A program made the position numbers and the translations under genes. 8,701 bases of DNA from Phycisphaeraceae bacterium (lineage in GTDB: Bacteria; Planctomycetota; Phycisphaerae; Phycisphaerales; Phycisphaeraceae): NCBI GenBank assembly GCA_016763955.1, contig JAESSU010000034.1, positions 1 to 8,701 on the forward strand. Reading direction: 5' to 3'. Shown piece by piece: positions 4,603 through 8,701 of the stretch. The notes below the pieces were generated by a model. The model was given only the letters and a program-made list of their open reading frames with translations, searched no databases and had not been told where the DNA came from. The first letter of the stretch is position 1, and each line of letters opens with the position of its first letter.

Positions 4603-6675
4603 TTACGCACGTCGGCGTTTGAGTCCAACAGTTATGCCAATCACAAAAATCAGCAATGGCATCCCCCCAAGCACCGCCCAACGGACACCGATCATCTGTG
4701 CTTTGGTGACCTCACCAATTCGGCGAATGTCCTGACTCCGAGCACTGGCTGCAATCATCTCATCCATGTTCGATAACCAAAAAACACTGTTGATAAATAA
4801 CTCTGCATTGGCTGGGAACATTGCCCCAACGATTTGCGCGGTTCCGGGGCCAAGCATGCCATAGGTAACGATCTGATCAGTAGCCCAAACAGGATCAGCA
4901 AAGACTGCGATGCGGTTATCACCTTTGCTTGCGGCAACTGCCACCGTGAACTGATCAGCGGCATCTTCTTTGCTGTACTTGGGTTTTTGATCTCGCAAAT
5001 CTTTTTGAGCCCAGAGACGATTGCCCGTGGCTATGGCTAAGGGGTAAGTTGTGACCCCTTCTTTGGTTTGCAATTCAATCGGACAAGCCGATGCAAACAC
5101 ACCTGCATTACCCGATAAAGCTTGCGTGATAGCCAAGGCATCAGGCCAACTGCTAATTCGAAGTGTCGGGTCCCCCGTCGTTTCACGACTAGAAACCACC
5201 ACTTCATTCATCACCAAACTAGCACTTTGAATCTCAATGCCCCAGTCATCTAAAACATCAGCAATCGGATCAAGCATCCCCATAGCTACCCCAGGATTAG
5301 GCCCAGCCATGAACATCACAGCATCCCCTTGTTCCATGCGTTGTTTGACCATTGCAACAATCTTCGCACCGTTGCCCGTTTGTCCCATCTGCATCATCAT
5401 CGGGTTGGCAGGCTCAATGGGCGTGACCACCCACACGACACTTTGGCCGTCTTGAGGTTCCGGCGGCGGAGCAGGTTGACCAGACTGACCGGTCCGCGGA
5501 TTAACGCGCCCTTGCGGGGACCAATCCTTGACTTGGAAATTCAAATTACGCAGTCGTCCAGCCACCGCTTCATACTGGCCTTGATAACCTAGAACCGGTT
5601 GACGACCGCCTTGAATAAACACCACCAATGGCTGCTGATCCATACTCATCGCAAGCAAATTGCCCGTGATTTTTTCTTCACCCAGAAACTGTAATTCAGG
5701 CTGCTGACCTTCAGGCAACTGAGTCTGTGCAGAACTAGCAGTTCGGAGCATTTCTTCCAGAGGGATCACACGAATTTGCTTCTGGCCCACGAGTACCACC
5801 GTGTTGGGCTTTGCGATTTGCTGCACCACTTTGGTGTATTCTTCACCCGCTTTAACACGGCGGAGAATGGGGAGCACTTTACCAACGTGTTCACGGGTCG
5901 CTTTGAAACTGTCGGACAATTTCAGGAGCTGTTCTTTGATGTGATTAGGTTGCTTACTGTTGCTGACCATCTTGCCAAGGTAATCGACAACCACTGCATA
6001 GATTTTTTCATCAAACTCAACAAGTAGTGCTTTAAGAACATTTAATGACCCCGAATAATCCGGGATCGCACTGCTTAGTGTCTTGTCAATTTGTTGATTA
6101 ACGTCCTTAAGCTGAGTGTCATACCGAGCAAACGAGCGAATGACTTGTTCAAGAAGCTGCTTTTCTTGTCCTGGACCAAACTGCTTATTTTCAAGCAATT
6201 GGGCGATCGCTATTCTCTGTTTGGCAATATCATCTGCTAAGCGATGAGCTTCATCACGCCCTTGTTTGATCGCGTCTTCCATGGGGGTCAGCGTGGACTC
6301 GTAGCGTTTTTTGATGGTGCTATAAAACTGCTCGACACGACTTAGCTCACGAGCTGGATCAATGTGTTCAACAGTGATGTGCTTCGAGTAGTTGTCGTAC
6401 TCGGTGATTAGGTCCCGCGCTTTATCAATCTCCGGTGCGTTGGAGGAGATAAGGGTGACGATCTTCACGTCCTTTTCCAATTTGCCCAGCAGCTTACTGG
6501 TCTGCTCCGACAAGCTGTAGAGGCGTGTTGCTGTTAAGTCCAATCGCAAGCGTGCGAGCCTACGGTAGGAGATGACATTAAGAATGATCACGATAGATAG
6601 GACGACAAGGACACTGATGGTGACATTGATGCCATACTTAAATCGACGCGAATTTTGTGTTTCGTTGTTTGCCAT
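4603..6675 (-). CDS. GldG-like ABC transporter auxiliary protein
   Basis: A 690-residue protein. The chosen ATG (6675) is 2 bases past the permease TAA, with GGTGG 9 bases upstream; an in-frame GTG at 6687 would add four residues and overlap the permease. Residues about 15-37 form an N-terminal membrane helix. LTATRLYSLSEQT (47-59) is the characteristic GldG-type segment after the anchor. About 110-290 is highly charged and helical, probably coiled coil, and appears as an insertion compared with the shorter GldG layout. About 330-640 resembles the ABC auxiliary domain, with LVVFIQGGRQP (350-360), GDAVMFMAGPNPG (450-462), RIAVFADP (588-595) and FWLSNMDEMI (632-641). A Pro-rich loop lies at 399-408. 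A second membrane helix spans about 665-685, followed by the basic tail KRRRA. The bulk should be extracytoplasmic, working with the ATPase and permease. The transported substrate is unknown. Confidence 0.85.
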   Translation of the reverse strand: MANNETQNSRRFKYGINVTISVLVVLSIVIILNVISYRRLARLRLDLTATRLYSLSEQTSKLLGKLEKDVKIVTLISSNAPEIDKARDLITEYDNYSKHITVEHIDPARELSRVEQFYSTIKKRYESTLTPMEDAIKQGRDEAHRLADDIAKQRIAIAQLLENKQFGPGQEKQLLEQVIRSFARYDTQLKDVNQQIDKTLSSAIPDYSGSLNVLKALLVEFDEKIYAVVVDYLGKMVSNSKQPNHIKEQLLKLSDSFKATREHVGKVLPILRRVKAGEEYTKVVQQIAKPNTVVLVGQKQIRVIPLEEMLRTASSAQTQLPEGQQPELQFLGEEKITGNLLAMSMDQQPLVVFIQGGRQPVLGYQGQYEAVAGRLRNLNFQVKDWSPQGRVNPRTGQSGQPAPPPEPQDGQSVVWVVTPIEPANPMMMQMGQTGNGAKIVAMVKQRMEQGDAVMFMAGPNPGVAMGMLDPIADVLDDWGIEIQSASLVMNEVVVSSRETTGDPTLRISSWPDALAITQALSGNAGVFASACPIELQTKEGVTTYPLAIATGNRLWAQKDLRDQKPKYSKEDAADQFTVAVAASKGDNRIAVFADPVWATDQIVTYGMLGPGTAQIVGAMFPANAELFINSVFWLSNMDEMIAASARSQDIRRIGEVTKAQMIGVRWAVLGGMPLLIFVIGITVGLKRRRA

Positions 6676-6677
6676 GA

Positions 6678-7397
6678 TTATCGCCACCGTTTGCTTTCAA
6701 CGAGTTTGACTGCCAAGAAGAGGAATAACACCATACCTGAGACAAAGTAGATGATTCGGGTCAGGTCTAGGATGCCTTTGCCGAAGTCTTTAAAGTGTCC
6801 ATTGACGAACATAAACTGCATCGCCTGCTGCAATGCCGGCGGGATAAATGACGCACGCGAGAGCAGGAAGATGACAAAGGTAAACAAGCAGATGATAAAG
6901 ACCGTGAGCATGTAGCTGATGATCTGGTTTTGGCTAATCGCTGAAGCAAACGTGCCGATGGCTAGATAGAAGCCTCCGACAAGTAGCAGGCCGATATAAC
7001 CTGTGACCAATGGGCCGTAATCCGGGCTACCGAAAAATTCAAGCACGCCTACCAGTACTAAAGTTGGCACCAACAGTGTGACAAAAAACCCCATCGCACC
7101 GAGCCATTTACCAATGACCAATTGCGTATCGCTTAGCGGCGAGGTCATCAATAACTCAATGGTTCCTGAGTGAAATTCATCACTGATCAGTCGCATGCTA
7201 ATGCCCGGCAACAGCAAAACCATCAACCAGACAATCCCCTCAAATGTCCGCTGCAATGATGCAGGCGCACTAGGAGCAAACTGGCTAAAAAAGAGTAATG
7301 AAGTGCCCAATGCAAACATCGCCAAGACCACATAGGCAATGGGCGAGTAGAACAGGCTTGTAATTTCGCGTTTCGCGATTGTGATGACGTGATTCAT
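6678..7397 (-). CDS. ABC-2 type permease, GldF-like
   Basis: A 239-residue integral membrane protein, the usual length for GldF-type permeases. About six hydrophobic helices are visible (roughly 19-37, 54-70, 99-120, 131-152, 160-180, 214-232). Between helices 2 and 3 lies the cytoplasmic signature ISDEFHSGTIELLMTSPLSD (71-90), followed by QLVIGKWLG; this is typical of the family and is the likely contact with the ATPase. Adjacent ATGs occur at 7400 and 7397. GAGG at 7408-7405 is 4 bases from the first and 7 from the second, so I favour 7397. The gene follows the ATPase gene after a gap of about 110 bases and is coupled to the GldG-like gene, whose ATG lies 2 bases past its stop. It should form the pore of an exporter. 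Gld naming is by resemblance and does not imply gliding. Confidence 0.87.
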   Translation of the reverse strand: MNHVITIAKREITSLFYSPIAYVVLAMFALGTSLLFFSQFAPSAPASLQRTFEGIVWLMVLLLPGISMRLISDEFHSGTIELLMTSPLSDTQLVIGKWLGAMGFFVTLLVPTLVLVGVLEFFGSPDYGPLVTGYIGLLLVGGFYLAIGTFASAISQNQIISYMLTVFIICLFTFVIFLLSRASFIPPALQQAMQFMFVNGHFKDFGKGILDLTRIIYFVSGMVLFLFLAVKLVESKRWR

Positions 7398-7416
7398 CAT
7401 CGTTCCTCATGTAGGG

Positions 7417-7466
7417 ACTAGTCACTAGCAAGTAGAAACCTAAAGTCCGAACCCACCCAAACCCAC
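7417..7466 (-). other. Gap between ATPase and permease genes: G-tract cluster and paired ACTAG
   Basis: Read on the minus strand (the transcript sense), GGG occurs at 7464-7462, 7458-7456 and 7454-7452, then GG at 7448-7447, with loops of 1-3 bases. This is close to, but short of, a canonical four-run G-quadruplex. On the plus strand ACTAGTC and ACTAGCA (7417-7430) form a 7-base-period pair. No gene fits in this 110-base gap. Confidence 0.3.
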
Positions 7467-7507
7467 AAATAAACCAAAGGTCAATCTGCCGGATCGGGAA
7501 AAATAGT

Positions 7508-8515
7508 TTATGCCACAGCTTCGTTTGTAACCTGACTTTGATCCGCAGTGATTTGAATGAAGGACTGCTCAAGGCTCGCTGTTTCATTACGCATCTCACG
7601 AATGGCCCAGGCGTTGGTGACAATAGCTTGTCCCAATCGTTCACGCAGATCACCGTCATCAACCCCTAAAGCAGAACTTGCAGAAGTACTGTCTTGACTA
7701 CTTCCGGGGGGGGTGGGTTTGATGATGGCTTTGGTCCAGTCGCCTTGCGCTTCAACTTGGACAGACTCGACACCCTGAACACCGCTAAAGACTTTGTTGA
7801 CCGACTCGCTACTGGCTTTAACCTGCACAAGTACGCTAGCCCCTTGGCCGACTCTCTGGCGAAGCTCCGCGGGTGAACCATCTGCTTTAATTTCGCCTGC
7901 TGCAATGATGATCACGCGGTCTGCGGTCTTTTCAATTTCAGGCAAAATATGTGAGCTAAGCAAAATGGTGTGTTTGCCTTTGAGTTCTCCAATAAGCTGA
8001 CGCACCGCACCGATTTGAACAGGGTCTAAACCCGATGTCGGCTCATCAAGAATCAGGACTTGAGGATCATGGAGTAAAGCTTGCGCGATCCCCACACGCT
8101 GACGGTTGCCTTTGGAAAGCTGACCCATCACGCGGGTGCGAATCTGTGACAAGCCACAACGATCCGAAACATAGTCAATGGCTTTCACACGATCCGGACG
8201 ACTCATGTCCATGAGTTTGCCGCGAAAATGCAGAAACTCTTCGACACGCATTTCCAAATACAACGGCGTGGATTCAGGAAGATAACCAATTTGACGGCGG
8301 GCCTTGTCGGACTCTTTAAGTGAATCAAATCCAGCGATGGTCGCCAAACCAGATGTCGGAGGCAAGTAGCCGGTGAGCATGCGAAGCGTGGTGGATTTTC
8401 CCGCCCCGTTAGGGCCTAAAAAGCCGACGATCTGGCCTTTAGGGACATCAAAGCTAATGTCGTTGACCGCCCGGGTGGGCCCATACCATTTCACTAGATT
8501 TTGCACGTGAATCAT
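7508..8515 (-). CDS. ABC transporter ATP-binding protein, GldA-like
   Basis: A 335-residue cytoplasmic ATPase. ATG 8515 has GAGGG 7 bases upstream; the in-frame TTG at 8518 is too close to it. Seen in order: Walker A GPNGAGKST (34-42), Q-loop region GYLPES with Glu81 at the usual Gln position, signature LSKGNRQR (133-140, a LSGGQ variant), Walker B VLILDEP (153-159), D-loop SGLDP (161-165) and switch histidine H189 (SSHIL). The Glu in the Q-loop and the LSKG signature are, to my knowledge, normal for this ABC-2 exporter subfamily. The C-terminal domain (about 225-323) ends in LEQSFIQIT, the common closing motif. A low-complexity linker (KPTPPGSSQDSTSASS, 266-281) interrupts it and is encoded across a run of eight G on the plus strand (7706-7713). 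It is first in the operon and powers the adjacent permease. Confidence 0.93.
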   Translation of the reverse strand: MIHVQNLVKWYGPTRAVNDISFDVPKGQIVGFLGPNGAGKSTTLRMLTGYLPPTSGLATIAGFDSLKESDKARRQIGYLPESTPLYLEMRVEEFLHFRGKLMDMSRPDRVKAIDYVSDRCGLSQIRTRVMGQLSKGNRQRVGIAQALLHDPQVLILDEPTSGLDPVQIGAVRQLIGELKGKHTILLSSHILPEIEKTADRVIIIAAGEIKADGSPAELRQRVGQGASVLVQVKASSESVNKVFSGVQGVESVQVEAQGDWTKAIIKPTPPGSSQDSTSASSALGVDDGDLRERLGQAIVTNAWAIREMRNETASLEQSFIQITADQSQVTNEAVA

Positions 8516-8551
8516 CAATTATCCCTCAGTAAAATAGTCCTGGCTCAGCTT

Positions 8552-8577
8552 TGGCAAGTTGGTAAAGGAGCTTGCCA
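8552..8577 (-). promoter_or_regulatory. Operon leader hairpin
   Basis: TGGCAAG (8552-8558) and CTTGCCA (8571-8577) are perfect 7-base arms; a T-G wobble and a T-A pair extend the stem inward, leaving an 8-base loop. It lies about 37-62 bases upstream of the ATPase ATG, clear of its ribosome binding site. No T run follows it on the minus strand, so it is not a standard terminator. Confidence 0.4.
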
Positions 8578-8597
8578 TACAATGCTGCCGGACAGAT

Positions 8598-8626
8598 GGT
8601 TTACCTCACAGGCTCACATCCGTCAA
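8598..8626 (-). promoter_or_regulatory. Weak candidate promoter for the ABC operon
   Basis: On the minus strand TTGACG (8626-8621), a 17-base spacer, then TAAACC (8603-8598). The -35 is good and the -10 poor (3 of 6). It would place the hairpin at 8552-8577 in the leader. The true promoter may lie beyond the window. Confidence 0.25.
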
Positions 8627-8643
8627 GGCAATAGCTTCACGAA

Positions 8644-8667
8644 ACAGGGCAAACACATGCCCCCTGT
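8644..8667. repeat. Bulged inverted repeat near the right edge
   Basis: ACAGGGCA (8644-8651), loop AACACA, TG, two bulged C, then CCCTGT (8662-8667): eight pairs with a 2-base bulge. On the minus strand it is followed by only three T, so it would be at best a weak terminator for a gene entering from the right. No such gene can be confirmed in the 183 bases upstream of the ATPase start. Confidence 0.3.
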
Positions 8668-8701
8668 CTTTGCGAGCGAAACTGTGTCAGCCCGATTTGG
8701 A

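Noticed and set aside
6676..6687. GTG start for the GldG-like gene overlapping the permease end
   Set aside because: The ATG at 6675 has a better-placed GGTGG and follows the permease stop directly.
7285..7662. A 125-residue minus-strand frame bridging the ATPase and permease genes
   Set aside because: It overlaps the conserved ends of both real genes in another frame and its sequence resembles no family.
1..8701. CRISPR array, tRNA, rRNA or transposase gene
   Set aside because: No regularly spaced repeats, cloverleaf, rRNA-like sequence or transposase motif was seen on either strand.

Overview
The window looks like chromosomal DNA of a bacterium, most likely a Planctomycetota member and perhaps a phycisphaera-like one. 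That placement is inference: a Gld-type ABC exporter operon ending in a DUF4340 protein, a carboxynorspermidine synthase-type gene and a very small sigma-region-4-like protein fit that group, but no rRNA or other marker is present to prove it. Base composition looks balanced by eye, apart from striking (GGGGGCC)n tracts.

Layout, left to right. (1) Positions 1-1204, minus strand: a nearly complete saccharopine dehydrogenase-family gene, best matched to carboxynorspermidine/carboxyspermidine synthase (polyamine synthesis). Its 3' end leaves the window inside a GGGGGCC tract. (2) Positions 1205-1984: a long divergent intergenic region with a candidate promoter for each flanking gene, an inverted repeat lying between the -35 and -10 of the minus-strand one, a perfect 9-bp hairpin, a YCTAGC triplet repeat and a leader hairpin. 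(3) Positions 1985-2248, plus strand: an 87-residue orphan helix-turn-helix protein resembling sigma-70 region 4, starting at a GTG set by a strong ribosome binding site. (4) Positions 8515-2332, minus strand: a four-gene operon in the order ABC ATPase, ABC-2 permease (GldF-like), GldG-like membrane-anchored auxiliary protein, DUF4340 membrane-anchored protein. The permease and GldG genes are separated by 2 bases. The GldG and DUF4340 genes are separated by 174 bases that hold the second GGGGGCC tract and two near-perfect palindromes. (5) Positions 8516-8701: the operon leader, with two hairpins and a weak promoter candidate.

How the operon products probably work together: the ATPase and permease form an ABC-2 type exporter core, while the GldG-like and DUF4340 proteins, each anchored by an N-terminal membrane helix, present large extracytoplasmic domains. 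In Bacteroidetes, GldA/F/G are tied to gliding; the substrate of the related GldG/DUF4340 operons elsewhere is not established to my knowledge. The polyamine gene and the small HTH gene are transcribed separately from the operon and no functional link to it is visible.

The points most worth a second look are the exact 15-base GC tract shared by two distant sites, one bounded by a 7-base direct repeat; the fivefold modular repeat inside the DUF4340 protein; the operator-like inverted repeat in front of the polyamine gene; and the small sigma-like protein.
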